Positions 27,147 through 36,476 of a stretch of 64,000 nucleotides of DNA are shown piece after piece. The notes beneath the pieces were generated by a model. That model did not search any database. It was not told the DNA's origin and saw nothing but the letters and a program-made list of their open reading frames with translations. The position numbers were made by a program, and so were the translations under genes. Each line of letters begins with the position of its first letter. Positions within the stretch are counted from its first letter, which is position 1. Source of the DNA: Bombilactobacillus folatiphilus (GTDB lineage Bacteria > Bacillota > Bacilli > Lactobacillales > Lactobacillaceae). The stretch lies in the NCBI RefSeq assembly GCF_023380265.1, contig NZ_CP093366.1, positions 124,001-188,000 of the forward strand, given 5' to 3'.

Positions 27147-27161
27147 GTAAAATCTTTGAAT

Positions 27162-28805
27162 TTATTTAATCTGCACATTAATCATATTGTACTTGCCATT
27201 CGGGGTCATTTTATAGTTCTTGATCTTGGTGTTTGTGAGGTGAGCTTCACCAACTTGAAACAACGGAATGACACCTTGTTGATCATTCAAAATATCTTGA
27301 GCCTGCTTCATTTTTTGCCACCGTTCGTCGGTATTATTAGATGAGGTAGTGAGACATTCATTAACTAACTTATTGTATTCAGCATTTTGCCAGTGGCCAT
27401 CATTGTTGCTGGCACCTTTAGTAAAGAGCGTTAAGAAGTTAATGGGATCGGGATAATCGGCGCTCCAGCCAGTCACAACGAGGTCAAAGTCGCCATTATC
27501 TGTTTTGCTGAGCCGACTTTTGAAGGGCACGTTGCTCAGGTTAACTTTGACACCGGGGAGTTTTTCCAACTGATCTTGTAAAAATTCACTTTGTTTCTTA
27601 CTGGCATCAGTGTCATCACCTAAAATAGTCCAGGTGAGTTTTTTACCGGATTGTCCAGTTTCTTTCAAACCTTTCTTCCATAATTTTTTAGCTTCGGCCG
27701 GTTTATATTGTGTATATTTTTGCCCACTGTTTTTGGTTTCAGCCACAAAATCTTTGGATTTGTCGTTCGGATCATAACTCATTTTACTTGGAGTCGCGGA
27801 AGTTGCAGGATTGTCGCCACTACCTAAAATTTTATCCGTTAATTCTTTACGATTGATTGATAAAGCAATGGCTCGCCGAATATTTGCATTTTGGAATAAT
27901 TTATCTTTTTTCTGATTCATTTGTAGGTAAAATGTGGCATTTTGCTTCACCACATTGTAACCCTTGGAATCTTTCATTTGCTTGGCGTTGTTGCCGCTGA
28001 CAATGACGTCGTTTAATTTCTTTGATTGATAAAGATTTAAAGCGGTTGAAGAATCCTTGACGACTTGATACTGTAATTTTTTGACGGTCACTGCTTTAGC
28101 ATTCCAGTAATTTTTATTCTTCACTTCAGTCCACGAATTATCTGGGCCATTCCAATTTTTCATTACATAAGGACCGTTGAAAACCAAAGTTTTTGAATTA
28201 GTCCCATATTTTTTGCCCCATTTGTTGACATTTTTTTGATTTTGGGGGAAATAGGCCTCCGAAGTTAACAGTTGTAAGAAATACGGAATGGGTTGCGATA
28301 GTTTAACTTTTAAAGTGTGATCATCGAGGGCTTTCACGCCTAAAGCAGAAACGGGCTTTTTGCCGTTAGAGATATCTTTCGCATTTTCGATGCCATCAAA
28401 AATATAAGCATATTGAGACTTAGTCTTGGGATTGACGGTGCGTTGCCAGGCAAAAACGAAATCTTTCGCGGTCACGGGATCACCATTGGACCATTTAGCT
28501 TCAGGTCGTAAACTGAAAGTATAAGTCAAGCCGTCTGTAGATGGTTGGACAATTTTGGTCGCTAAAGCAGGCTTGAGCGTTTTATTATCATAGCGATACA
28601 AACCTTCCATTGTATTATTGATGTTTTGGGAACCGATCACATCGGTATTTAATGAAGAATCCATCGTAGCAATTACATCTTTAGACATAATTTTGAGTGT
28701 ATCGCTTTTGGCCGCTTGTACAGTGTGGGTAGCATGGTAGCCTCCCAGAATCCCCAAATTCAAGAGGACAGCGGTCGTAAATAATAAAGACTTATGAACT
28801 TTCAT
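27162..28805 (-). CDS. oligopeptide-binding protein OppA (copy 2), lipobox Cys lost
   Basis: A 547-residue paralogue of the neighbouring OppA, similar along its whole length (RTVNPKTKSQYAYIFDGIEN is nearly shared). The expected lipobox reads LGGY: Tyr23, codon TAC at 28737-28739, stands where the sister protein has Cys23, a one-base change from TGC. No other Cys follows. The signal peptide then continues to TVQA-AKS, a good type I signal peptidase site, so the protein would be secreted free rather than lipid-anchored (inference). The ATG at 28805 has AAGGAG at 8 nt; an upstream GTG at 28814 lies inside the ribosome site. Confidence 0.85.
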   Translation of the reverse strand: MKVHKSLLFTTAVLLNLGILGGYHATHTVQAAKSDTLKIMSKDVIATMDSSLNTDVIGSQNINNTMEGLYRYDNKTLKPALATKIVQPSTDGLTYTFSLRPEAKWSNGDPVTAKDFVFAWQRTVNPKTKSQYAYIFDGIENAKDISNGKKPVSALGVKALDDHTLKVKLSQPIPYFLQLLTSEAYFPQNQKNVNKWGKKYGTNSKTLVFNGPYVMKNWNGPDNSWTEVKNKNYWNAKAVTVKKLQYQVVKDSSTALNLYQSKKLNDVIVSGNNAKQMKDSKGYNVVKQNATFYLQMNQKKDKLFQNANIRRAIALSINRKELTDKILGSGDNPATSATPSKMSYDPNDKSKDFVAETKNSGQKYTQYKPAEAKKLWKKGLKETGQSGKKLTWTILGDDTDASKKQSEFLQDQLEKLPGVKVNLSNVPFKSRLSKTDNGDFDLVVTGWSADYPDPINFLTLFTKGASNNDGHWQNAEYNKLVNECLTTSSNNTDERWQKMKQAQDILNDQQGVIPLFQVGEAHLTNTKIKNYKMTPNGKYNMINVQIK

Positions 28806-29019
28806 GGTAAACACTCCTTAATTAAGATTGTCCATAGTCTAATATGTTTATTATTAAAAGTAAATAAATATGTTAAGAAAAATTAATTGAGGATTTTTTA
28901 GTGCAAAAACTTTGACGATGAGACGAAACTTGTATAAAATATAGGTTTTTGTTTTGATAGTTCTGAAATAATTTTAATGCTATAATAAAATCACTGCTTA
29001 ATTTGGAGGAGTAATAGAT

Positions 29020-29739
29020 ATGAAATTAAATAAAATTTTGTTTTCAGCAATGGTTTCGTTTGGAATTTTATGTACAGGCGCACAAACGGTTTCGGCAGCG
29101 CAAGTAATTAGTCCGCGGAGTAAGGTTTATTATTCCAATGGTCAAACGACAACTATTTACAGTGATCCCAATTTAACTCAGACGACGGGAAAAACTTTGG
29201 ATCGCAATGTTGATCAATGGGAGATTTTTGGTGAAGCAATTAATGATGCTGGTCAAAGAACGGCGGTCAATTTAGGCGGCAATCAGTGGATTTCAACTTG
29301 CGATGCACCAAAATATCATGATATTGCCGAGGGTTCTTACGTTTTTAATGAAGCATTTTCCAATTATCGCCCGATTCAGCTGTATAGTGATCCGCAATTG
29401 ACGCAGCCGATTGGCAAATTATCGACCCAGTATGCGGATTGGAGAATTAATCAAGTCGATTTTGTCGATCAATCGGAAGCAATTTATTCGATTGATGTCG
29501 GGAATAATCAATGGGCTTCGGTGGAAGCATTTGACTATCTCTTGCCTCAAGTTGTTTGTGTGCAACCGGGAACGCAGTTGTGTGATCAATTAGGGCATTC
29601 AACAGGCAAAATTATTCAAAATGTTACTAATATGATGTACTCCACTTATGGAGTTAAATCGATTGACGGTCAATTGTATGTGCGTTTGGGTAGTGATCAA
29701 CAGTGGGTTTTAGCACAGAAAGTGAGTCCGGTTGCTTAA
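29020..29739 (+). CDS. secreted repeat protein (SLAP/SH3-like modules)
   Basis: A 239-residue secreted protein with a signal peptide (cleavage after VSA, about residue 26). Three tandem modules of about 60 residues follow: each has a short strand, YSDPNLTQ or YSDPQLTQ, a Gly, and an end such as GGNQWIS, GNNQWAS or SDQQWVL. The pattern is like bacterial SH3 or S-layer-associated (SLAP) wall-binding repeats, so it probably binds the cell wall. No catalytic domain is visible. A GGAGG box precedes the ATG. It is divergent from oppA2 and ends at a strong terminator. Confidence 0.7.
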   Translation: MKLNKILFSAMVSFGILCTGAQTVSAAQVISPRSKVYYSNGQTTTIYSDPNLTQTTGKTLDRNVDQWEIFGEAINDAGQRTAVNLGGNQWISTCDAPKYHDIAEGSYVFNEAFSNYRPIQLYSDPQLTQPIGKLSTQYADWRINQVDFVDQSEAIYSIDVGNNQWASVEAFDYLLPQVVCVQPGTQLCDQLGHSTGKIIQNVTNMMYSTYGVKSIDGQLYVRLGSDQQWVLAQKVSPVA

Positions 29740-29751
29740 AAAGAATTTCAA

Positions 29752-29787
29752 AAAAATCAGTGCTGAATGAAAGCACTGATTTTTTTA
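29752..29787 (+). terminator. intrinsic terminator
   Basis: A stem, AAATCAGTGCT with AGCACTGATTT, then a T-run. It also lies just beyond the convergent hflX stop. Confidence 0.85.
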
Positions 29788-29800
29788 TGGGAGCAATCAA

Positions 29801-31093
29801 TTATTGATGGAACGAAGATATCGCCATAGGTTTATCGGTTAAGGCAATTTCATATGGTTGTAATTGTGCGGCTTGACTGCGAGCGACTTGCAAGCGATAA
29901 TAAGTGCCTTTAGCAGTGAAATACTGTTCTTGGATTGTCAGATTTGCTTGAATTTGATTGACAATATCACCACAAGCATACGGAATGACAACAGCAATTT
30001 GGACATAATCACGACTTAAAGTTTGTTCAATTAATTGAATCAATAATGCGATATCTTGGAGACGTTTGGCGCTGTAATAGATTGTGTTGCCTTTGATTTG
30101 TGCTGGCTCGTGGGTGACTTGGTCGGCTTTGTTATAAGCAAAAATCATGGGTTTATCGTGAATGCCAATTTCGGCTAAGGTTTGTTGTGTAACATCAATC
30201 ATTTGTTCATGATTAGCGTCAGCATAATCAACGACTTGTACCAAAAGATCAGCGTTTTGCGCTTCCGCTAAAGTGGAGCGAAAAGCAGCAATTAATTTAT
30301 GCGGTAATTTATTGATGAAACCGACCGTGTCCGAAAGCAAAAAACGCGCTTTAGCAGGTGGCTTAATGGTGCGCACTGATGTATCCAGCGTCGCAAATAA
30401 TTGATCTTTGACGCCAACTTGTTTGGCAGTGGTTTGTTTGGTGTAATCTAAAACACCGTTTAAAGTTGTTGATTTACCCGCGTTTGTATAACCAACTAAG
30501 GCGACTTGGGGCAATTGCGATTGACGGCGGCGTTTGCTTTGTGTAGTTAACGCTTTTTGTAATTGTTTAAGTTCGTGCTTGAGTTTGGTAATGCGCTGTT
30601 TGATCACTCGGCGGTCCAATTCTAATTGACTTTCGCCGGTGCCACGGTTTGCTAAGCCGCCACCACGTTGTTGATCTAATGGATTACCTGAAGGATGAAC
30701 TCGTGGTAATTGATATTGCAATTGGGCAATCGCGACTTGCAGTTGAGCCTGTCGACTATGAGCACGTTGACTGAATACTTGCAAAATTAATTCGGTGCGG
30801 TCTAGAAAATGAAGTTTAGTATCTTTTTCTAAATTACGTAATTGTGCGGGAGTTAGTTCGTCGTTGACCAAAATTAAATCGACTTGATGATATTGAGCAA
30901 GTTGCTTTAATTCCTGAACTTTGCCTTGACCAAAGTAAGTTTTATGATTCACGAGTTCAAGCATTTGGGTAAATTCTTGGACTGGTTTTAATTGATCAGC
31001 GAGCGCTAGTTGCTTTAATTCACGCATAGAATCGGTGAAATCGGTTTGTAAGTGGCTGACACCACTGACGATAACGGGGATGGGTTCGCTCAT
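29801..31093 (-). CDS. hflX: ribosome-associated GTPase HflX
   Basis: A 430-residue GTPase. The N-terminal HflX domain carries the conserved Gly-rich segment GGGLANRGTGESQLELDRR, followed by a coiled-coil linker and the G domain: G1 GYTNAGKST, G3 DTVGF, G4 AYNKAD. HflX splits stalled ribosomes, especially after heat or antibiotic stress (family knowledge). A GGAGG-type box precedes the ATG. It is read convergently to the repeat protein and is probably monocistronic. Confidence 0.93.
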   Translation of the reverse strand: MSEPIPVIVSGVSHLQTDFTDSMRELKQLALADQLKPVQEFTQMLELVNHKTYFGQGKVQELKQLAQYHQVDLILVNDELTPAQLRNLEKDTKLHFLDRTELILQVFSQRAHSRQAQLQVAIAQLQYQLPRVHPSGNPLDQQRGGGLANRGTGESQLELDRRVIKQRITKLKHELKQLQKALTTQSKRRRQSQLPQVALVGYTNAGKSTTLNGVLDYTKQTTAKQVGVKDQLFATLDTSVRTIKPPAKARFLLSDTVGFINKLPHKLIAAFRSTLAEAQNADLLVQVVDYADANHEQMIDVTQQTLAEIGIHDKPMIFAYNKADQVTHEPAQIKGNTIYYSAKRLQDIALLIQLIEQTLSRDYVQIAVVIPYACGDIVNQIQANLTIQEQYFTAKGTYYRLQVARSQAAQLQPYEIALTDKPMAISSFHQ

Positions 31094-31133
31094 AAGAAGT
31101 CCTCCTTGAAAAAATTCCTACTTTGAATATATC

Positions 31134-31160
31134 AAAAAAGCAACCGGTTGGTTGCTTTTT
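31134..31160 (-). terminator. terminator after APC permease
   Basis: AAAAAGCAACC and GGTTGCTTTTT form an 11-bp stem with a short GGTT loop, between the permease end and hflX. Confidence 0.8.
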
Positions 31161-31162
31161 GT

Positions 31163-32608
31163 TTAGTCTAATTCTTTTTGTTGTTGATGATGAGCAATCA
31201 TTGGTAAGATGGCGCCGATCACGATCATTACTAATGGCTCAATAATGTTTAAGGCTAAGACATGATAGAACGTTGATGTGCCAGGCTTTTCATCCACTGG
31301 CCAAATGCCGAGGGTAGCAAATAAGAAGGTGATGGCAAAACACCATATTCCCACGGCAACTGCCAATTTATTATTTTTAATATAGACAAAGTCTGACGGA
31401 TATTGCTTATCATGTAAGCGCACTAAGATAAATGAAGAAAATAGGAAACAGGTGGTATACGGGGAGACGATGCCGTTGAGATTCAATAATTGGTTAAAAA
31501 TAGAATTCATATTGGGCAATGTCGCACTGGCGACCATGATGAAGGTACAGATACCAGTAGTCAGCCAATAACCGTTCACAGGTAAACCGCGATTATCAAG
31601 TTTGGTTAATGACTTAGGTAAATATTTTTTAGCAGTATCAGACAAGAACATCCGTGTTCCCGCATCCAGTAAAACGGCCAATTGTGCCATCATATAAATT
31701 GCCTGCGTAATTGCAAAAGCATATAAAAAGAAATTACCGAGGCCAAACTCAGACCCCATTTTCTGAAAAGCGTAATAAGAACCGTTCATTTTGAGGTCAT
31801 TCGGCAGATGATGAGCGTTGAAGAAAATTCCCAATGAGAATGAGCCTAAAACGGTTAAGAAACCAGTCATAATTGCTAACATCCACATTGCTTTAGGAAA
31901 ATCATGCTTGCCATCTTTCATTTCAGTCACATACGGTGCGGCAAATTCACTACCGTTCATAGCAAAAATAATGAGGGCAAAAGATCCCAAATACTTCATA
32001 TCAACATGAGGCACAAAAGATTTCCATGTGAACGGCTGCGTATGCGGTGCACCGCCGTGTCCTAAGTAAACAAAGGTCATAATAACGTAAAGGACAGTCA
32101 TTATGAACATTGCACCACCACCAATGACACTGAAAACTTGCAATGAATTCTTGAAGCGATGTTCTAAAAAGATGAAAATCGTGAAAATCACAGCGGTTAA
32201 TAAAGCAAACATGGCGTTACTCATTTTGTTAGATAAAGAATTATTACCATAAATTAGCCAGCCAAACGAAATGACCATGGAATTAGCCACGTCGACAATG
32301 TACGGCAAACCGGAAACCCAGTAAGTCCAAGCGCATATGTAGCCCCATAGGTCGCCACTCGTATGACGCACCCAAGAGGTCATGCCGCCGCCATCATGGC
32401 TAAAGACAGATCCTAAATGCCCCACAATCATTTCATATGGGACAACAAAAACAAAAAGCATCAAAATCCAGGTTGTAACCACTGCCAAACCTTGGTTTTG
32501 AAAATTATAGATAATATCATCAAACCCAATCACCGTAACAAAATCCATCAGTGCCACCACGGGCCAACTAATGAATTTTTTGCGATCGGGATCCAAATCG
32601 TCCATCAT
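31163..32608 (-). CDS. APC-superfamily amino-acid permease
   Basis: A 481-residue transporter with about 12 membrane segments. It has FVTVIGFDDIIYNFQNQG in segment 1 and GGGMTSWVRHTSGDLWGYICAW in the segment 2-3 region, which points to the APC superfamily near the glutamate/GABA-antiporter or YfnA-type clusters. The substrate is unknown. The start ATGATG follows a GGAGGAAGG box. Its promoter region is shared divergently with the BceA-like gene at 32745. Confidence 0.8.
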   Translation of the reverse strand: MMDDLDPDRKKFISWPVVALMDFVTVIGFDDIIYNFQNQGLAVVTTWILMLFVFVVPYEMIVGHLGSVFSHDGGGMTSWVRHTSGDLWGYICAWTYWVSGLPYIVDVANSMVISFGWLIYGNNSLSNKMSNAMFALLTAVIFTIFIFLEHRFKNSLQVFSVIGGGAMFIMTVLYVIMTFVYLGHGGAPHTQPFTWKSFVPHVDMKYLGSFALIIFAMNGSEFAAPYVTEMKDGKHDFPKAMWMLAIMTGFLTVLGSFSLGIFFNAHHLPNDLKMNGSYYAFQKMGSEFGLGNFFLYAFAITQAIYMMAQLAVLLDAGTRMFLSDTAKKYLPKSLTKLDNRGLPVNGYWLTTGICTFIMVASATLPNMNSIFNQLLNLNGIVSPYTTCFLFSSFILVRLHDKQYPSDFVYIKNNKLAVAVGIWCFAITFLFATLGIWPVDEKPGTSTFYHVLALNIIEPLVMIVIGAILPMIAHHQQQKELD

Positions 32609-32744
32609 AATCCTTCCTCCTTCAAATCGACAAAAACCTCAATTAGTATACTGCATTTATTGTTTGACGAAAATATATAATTTATTGTACAATGCTATTC
32701 GTCATATAATATTATTCAAAATCAAATTACTCTGGAGGTTAGTC

Positions 32745-33497
32745 ATGACCAAAGTCGTAGAATTACAAGATGTCCAAAAAGTTTATGGCAAACAAAGTTC
32801 GCAGCAAGTGCAAGTTTTGAAAAATGTTAGTTTTAGTGTGGGAAAAGGTGAATTTGTCGCAATTATGGGTGCTTCAGGTTCAGGGAAGACCACATTATTA
32901 AATACAATGTCAACGCTAGATCGACCAACCAGTGGCAGTATCAAGATTGGCGGGTCTGATGTAACCAAGTTGAAAGGAAATCAGCTAGCCGATTTTCGGG
33001 CACAACAAATTGGTTTTATTTTTCAAGAATTTAATCTGTTAGAGAATCTAACCGCGTTTGAAAATATTGCTTTGCCGTTATCTTTGCAACGCGCAACACC
33101 GAAAATCATTGACCAAAAAGTGCAAGTTATGGCTGCTAAATTAGGCTTAAGCGATTATTTGAATCATTATCCCACGCAATTATCGGGTGGACAAAAACAG
33201 CGTGTGTCCGCAGCGCGAGCGCTCATTAATGAACCAGCGATTTTATTAGGTGATGAACCCACGGGTGCGCTGGATTCTAAAAGTGCGCGCGCTTTGTTGG
33301 ATACGATGACTAAGGTGAATCAGGAAGATCAAACTTCCATTTTGATGGTGACACACGATCCGTTTTCGGCTAGCTTTTGCCAACGCATCTTATTTATTAG
33401 GGATGGTCAAATTGGTTTGGAATTGCAACGTGGTGGTCTGGAGCGGCCACAGTTTTATCAACAAATACTCAATAATTTAGGAACGTTTGTAGAGTAA
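32745..33497 (+). CDS. BceA-type ABC transporter ATPase
   Basis: A 250-residue ATPase of the MacB/BceA class: Walker A IMGASGSGKTTLLN, Q-loop FIFQEFNLLENLTAFENIALPL, signature LSGGQKQRVSAARAL and Walker B ILLGDEPTGALD. BceA-like pumps remove or relieve peptide antibiotics such as bacitracin at the membrane. The ATG at 32745 has a CTGGAGG box; earlier in-frame starts lie in non-coding sequence. It is followed by the FtsX-like permease. No BceRS two-component pair is next to it. Confidence 0.88.
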   Translation: MTKVVELQDVQKVYGKQSSQQVQVLKNVSFSVGKGEFVAIMGASGSGKTTLLNTMSTLDRPTSGSIKIGGSDVTKLKGNQLADFRAQQIGFIFQEFNLLENLTAFENIALPLSLQRATPKIIDQKVQVMAAKLGLSDYLNHYPTQLSGGQKQRVSAARALINEPAILLGDEPTGALDSKSARALLDTMTKVNQEDQTSILMVTHDPFSASFCQRILFIRDGQIGLELQRGGLERPQFYQQILNNLGTFVE

Positions 33498-33517
33498 TCT
33501 AGGGAGGACAAAGGCAG

Positions 33518-35311
33518 ATGTTGAATAAATTAGCCTTAACGGGTATCAAAAAACGCTGGAAAGATTATTTAGTCTTGTTTTCTGGCTTACTGATTGCGGC
33601 AGCCATTTTTTATATGTTTCAAGCTTTGGCTTTAAATCAGCGCTTTTTAAAATCTAATTCGCCAGTGGCGGTGACACCGATTGTTTTTCAAATGGGAACG
33701 ATTTTCCTCGTGTTGATTACGATTGTCTATGTTTTGTATGCAAATAATTTTTTGATGAGTATGCGTCAACAAGAATACGGTATGTTCTTGATGTTGGGAG
33801 CCAAAGAACGAACTCTTCGGCGCTTAGTAATGACCGAAACGTTGGTGATTGGCCTCAGTAGCACCGCCGTCGGCGTCATCTTAGGCTTGGGACTAACGCA
33901 GTTGATTGCACCAGCCTTAGCTCATCAATTACAGACGTCATTAGTTGGTTTTCACGTATTTTATTGGCCCGCAGTGTTGTCCACGGTCCTCATTTTAAGC
34001 ATCATTTTTTTATTTGCTGCGTTCAAAAATAGTTGGACAATTAGTCATCGTCCGTTATTGAATCTTTTAAAAGATTCAGCACCAAAAGCTGGTTCCAAAA
34101 TGCGCGTTGGCTTTGTCCAAGTTGGACAATTAGTCATGAGTTTGGTTTTGTTGGCTATCGGTTATTGGTCTATGACGCAAGTTCAACAAATGCAGCTATT
34201 GGCGGTAGGACTGGCATTAGTGACTGTTAGCTTAGGTACCTATGGTGTCATTAATACTCTTTTTAGGTTCCTAATTCAGTTACTACGGCGGCGAAAATTT
34301 GCACAGCGTGATCTGCATAGTTTTACTTTGGGCCAATTGAACTTTCGTATTGCCGATTATACTAAAATTTTGACGATCGTCACATTGTTATTCTCGTTAG
34401 CTTTAGGAGCCTTAAGCGTCGGTGTTGGCTTTGCCCAAAGTGTTCAAAAAACGACGGATCGTTCGGAATATTATGATGTGACGGTGAATAATCCCAATCG
34501 TCGGGAACAAAAATTATTGACGCAATTAAAAGCAGCCAAGAAAACGGTATATCAGTATAAAGTGCAACACCAGACGGTTTATTTTGCGCAAGAGCAGATG
34601 CACCGACAACCGTTTCATTATTTATTGACCAATCAAGAGCAGGTGGCAACGATCACGCCGACGATCCAACAAATGCAACGGCGTGAGTCACAAACTGGTG
34701 ATCACTTGCAGTTGATGTTGATACCGCAAGCCTTAGATCATCAACGGCAATGGGTCGATTCAGCAGCTTTTCAGCAGATTTCAGCACCCACAAATCAGAT
34801 AATTTTAGTCAAAACAGCCGACTTTTATCAAAATATTTCCGTGATTAAAAGTTTGGTTCAAGAACAACAAGCGCGTTATCCAACTTTAAAAATTCGAGGT
34901 ACAACACCCAAAGTATCCACATATCAGATGATTAACGAATTATTTAGTGGTTTGGAGTTTATGGGCTTCTTCTTAGGCTTTGCTTTTTTGGCGATGTTGG
35001 CTAGCTGTTTAATGTTTAAGGTGCTGTCTAGTGCTAATAGTGACCGATTACGGTATCAAATGTTACAAAAAATTGGCGCACGAACTAGCTTATTGAAACG
35101 TTCGCTACGCCAAGAATTAGGCGTGTTGTTTGGGATTCCCGCGGTGATGGGAATTGTGAATATGTTGTTTGGTTTACAATTATTCACATCACTCATTTCC
35201 CAGCCATACCAACGAGTTTGGCTACCAATTGTCGTGTTTTTAGTATTATATTTCTTCTATTATGTATTGACCATATCTTTATATCAGCTGATCGTGCTCA
35301 AACGTCGATAG
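33518..35311 (+). CDS. BceB-type ABC transporter permease
   Basis: A 597-residue FtsX-like permease with about ten membrane segments. A roughly 180-residue extracellular domain lies between segments 7 and 8 (about residues 310-490), the ligand-sensing region of BceB proteins. Cytoplasmic loops (YGMFLMLGAKERTLRRL, YQMLQKIGARTSLLKRSL) match the family's coupling helices. It is somewhat shorter than typical BceB of about 650 residues. It lies 20 nt after the ATPase, with AGGGAGG before the ATG. Confidence 0.87.
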   Translation: MLNKLALTGIKKRWKDYLVLFSGLLIAAAIFYMFQALALNQRFLKSNSPVAVTPIVFQMGTIFLVLITIVYVLYANNFLMSMRQQEYGMFLMLGAKERTLRRLVMTETLVIGLSSTAVGVILGLGLTQLIAPALAHQLQTSLVGFHVFYWPAVLSTVLILSIIFLFAAFKNSWTISHRPLLNLLKDSAPKAGSKMRVGFVQVGQLVMSLVLLAIGYWSMTQVQQMQLLAVGLALVTVSLGTYGVINTLFRFLIQLLRRRKFAQRDLHSFTLGQLNFRIADYTKILTIVTLLFSLALGALSVGVGFAQSVQKTTDRSEYYDVTVNNPNRREQKLLTQLKAAKKTVYQYKVQHQTVYFAQEQMHRQPFHYLLTNQEQVATITPTIQQMQRRESQTGDHLQLMLIPQALDHQRQWVDSAAFQQISAPTNQIILVKTADFYQNISVIKSLVQEQQARYPTLKIRGTTPKVSTYQMINELFSGLEFMGFFLGFAFLAMLASCLMFKVLSSANSDRLRYQMLQKIGARTSLLKRSLRQELGVLFGIPAVMGIVNMLFGLQLFTSLISQPYQRVWLPIVVFLVLYFFYYVLTISLYQLIVLKRR

Positions 35312-35320
35312 CTTTTCAGA

Positions 35321-35350
35321 GGGAGTTTAGTGAAAACTAAGCTCCTTTTT
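35321..35350 (+). terminator. intrinsic terminator after bceAB-like operon
   Basis: A stem, GGAGTTTAGT with ACTAAGCTCC, a GAAA-type loop, then TTTTT. Confidence 0.8.
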
Positions 35351-35651
35351 GAATTGTTGTACGTTTACGATGTAACTGGGGTTTTCGCATAATTAGTCAT
35401 CATATTTATTTAAACGAAAATGAACTTAATCCTTGGACAATGCTAGCAAGGCAACAATTATCTGCCACTTAGGTCTAGGGGGTTGTTTTTTTATGATAAA
35501 ATACCGTAAAATTGATTTTTGCTTATTTTACGATTTGATATTAATAATAATTAATTAAATTAAATCTCAGATTTACTCTCACAATACGGTCTACCGATCG
35601 TAGTCTGCAGAACCCCTAAAAATAAAACTCTTTTCATTATGTTAGTACATA
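35351..35651. other. non-coding stretch before gln operon
   Basis: About 300 nt without a supported gene. A GGGGGTTGTTTTTTT stretch near 35475-35495 could belong to a weak terminator pairing with CAAC upstream. I see nothing else definable. Confidence 0.4.
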
Positions 35652-35681
35652 TTGTCTAATTTCTTTAATTTAGAGTATAAT
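35652..35681 (+). promoter_or_regulatory. glnQHPP promoter candidate
   Basis: TTGTCT (35652-35657) and TATAAT (35676-35681) are spaced 18 nt, 46 nt upstream of the first start codon. Confidence 0.6.
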
Positions 35682-35727
35682 TATTTCAAATCATGATACT
35701 GGTAAGAAGAATAAAGAGGCGATGAAA

Positions 35728-36465
35728 ATGTCAATGATTGAATTTCATGATGTACAAAAATATTACGGCCAATTTCATGCACTACACGATATTAACTTAG
35801 AAATTGATCAAGGTGAGACGGTCGTTCTCATCGGGCCTTCAGGATCCGGTAAAAGTACTTTGGCGCGGACAGTGAACGGCTTGGAATCAATCCAAAGCGG
35901 ACAGCTCATTGTTAATAATCATGATTTATCAGCTAAAAAAACCGATCTGAATATCTTACGGCGTGACGTTGGGATGGTGTTTCAGCATTTTAATTTGTAT
36001 GCTAATAAAACGGTTTTAGAAAATATTATGTTAGCACCGCGCATTGTCGGTCACGTGCCAGAAGAGGAAAATCGTAAAAGCGCATTGAAGTTGTTACAAA
36101 TGGTAGGTTTGGAGAGTAAGGCTCAAAATAAACCATCTCAGATATCTGGCGGACAGCAACAACGCGTAGCGATTGCCCGTTCATTGGCCATGAAACCCAA
36201 GTTATTGTTATTCGATGAGCCGACTTCGGCGCTGGATCCGGAAATGATTGATGATGTTTTGCAAGTTATCAAAAAAATCACGTCCGACAGTGATATGACG
36301 TCGTTAATTGTGACACACGAAATGGGTTTCGCTAAAGAAGTCGCTAACCGAGTTGTTTTTATGGATGAAGGTCGAATTGTGGAAGATGATAAAACGAACA
36401 GTTTCTTTGAGCGTCCACAGACTGAACGTGCTCAGCAATTTTTAAGCAAGATTATTACGCATTAG
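35728..36465 (+). CDS. glnQ: amino-acid ABC transporter ATPase (GlnQ type)
   Basis: A 245-residue polar-amino-acid transporter ATPase with Walker A IGPSGSGKSTLARTV, Q-loop VFQHFNLYANKTVLENI, signature ISGGQQQRVAIARSL, Walker B LLLFDEPTSALDPEM, and the family H-loop VTHEMGF. The ATG at 35728 is 8 nt after AAAGAGG; an ATG at 35722 is too close to it. It is the first gene of a four-gene importer operon, probably for glutamine or glutamate. Confidence 0.88.
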   Translation: MSMIEFHDVQKYYGQFHALHDINLEIDQGETVVLIGPSGSGKSTLARTVNGLESIQSGQLIVNNHDLSAKKTDLNILRRDVGMVFQHFNLYANKTVLENIMLAPRIVGHVPEEENRKSALKLLQMVGLESKAQNKPSQISGGQQQRVAIARSLAMKPKLLLFDEPTSALDPEMIDDVLQVIKKITSDSDMTSLIVTHEMGFAKEVANRVVFMDEGRIVEDDKTNSFFERPQTERAQQFLSKIITH

Positions 36466-36476
36466 GAGGGTCCATA

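Noticed and set aside
35351..35700. Leader-peptide attenuator or riboswitch before glnQ
   Set aside because: The only short ORF near a G/T-rich stretch lacks an amino-acid codon run and a convincing stem.
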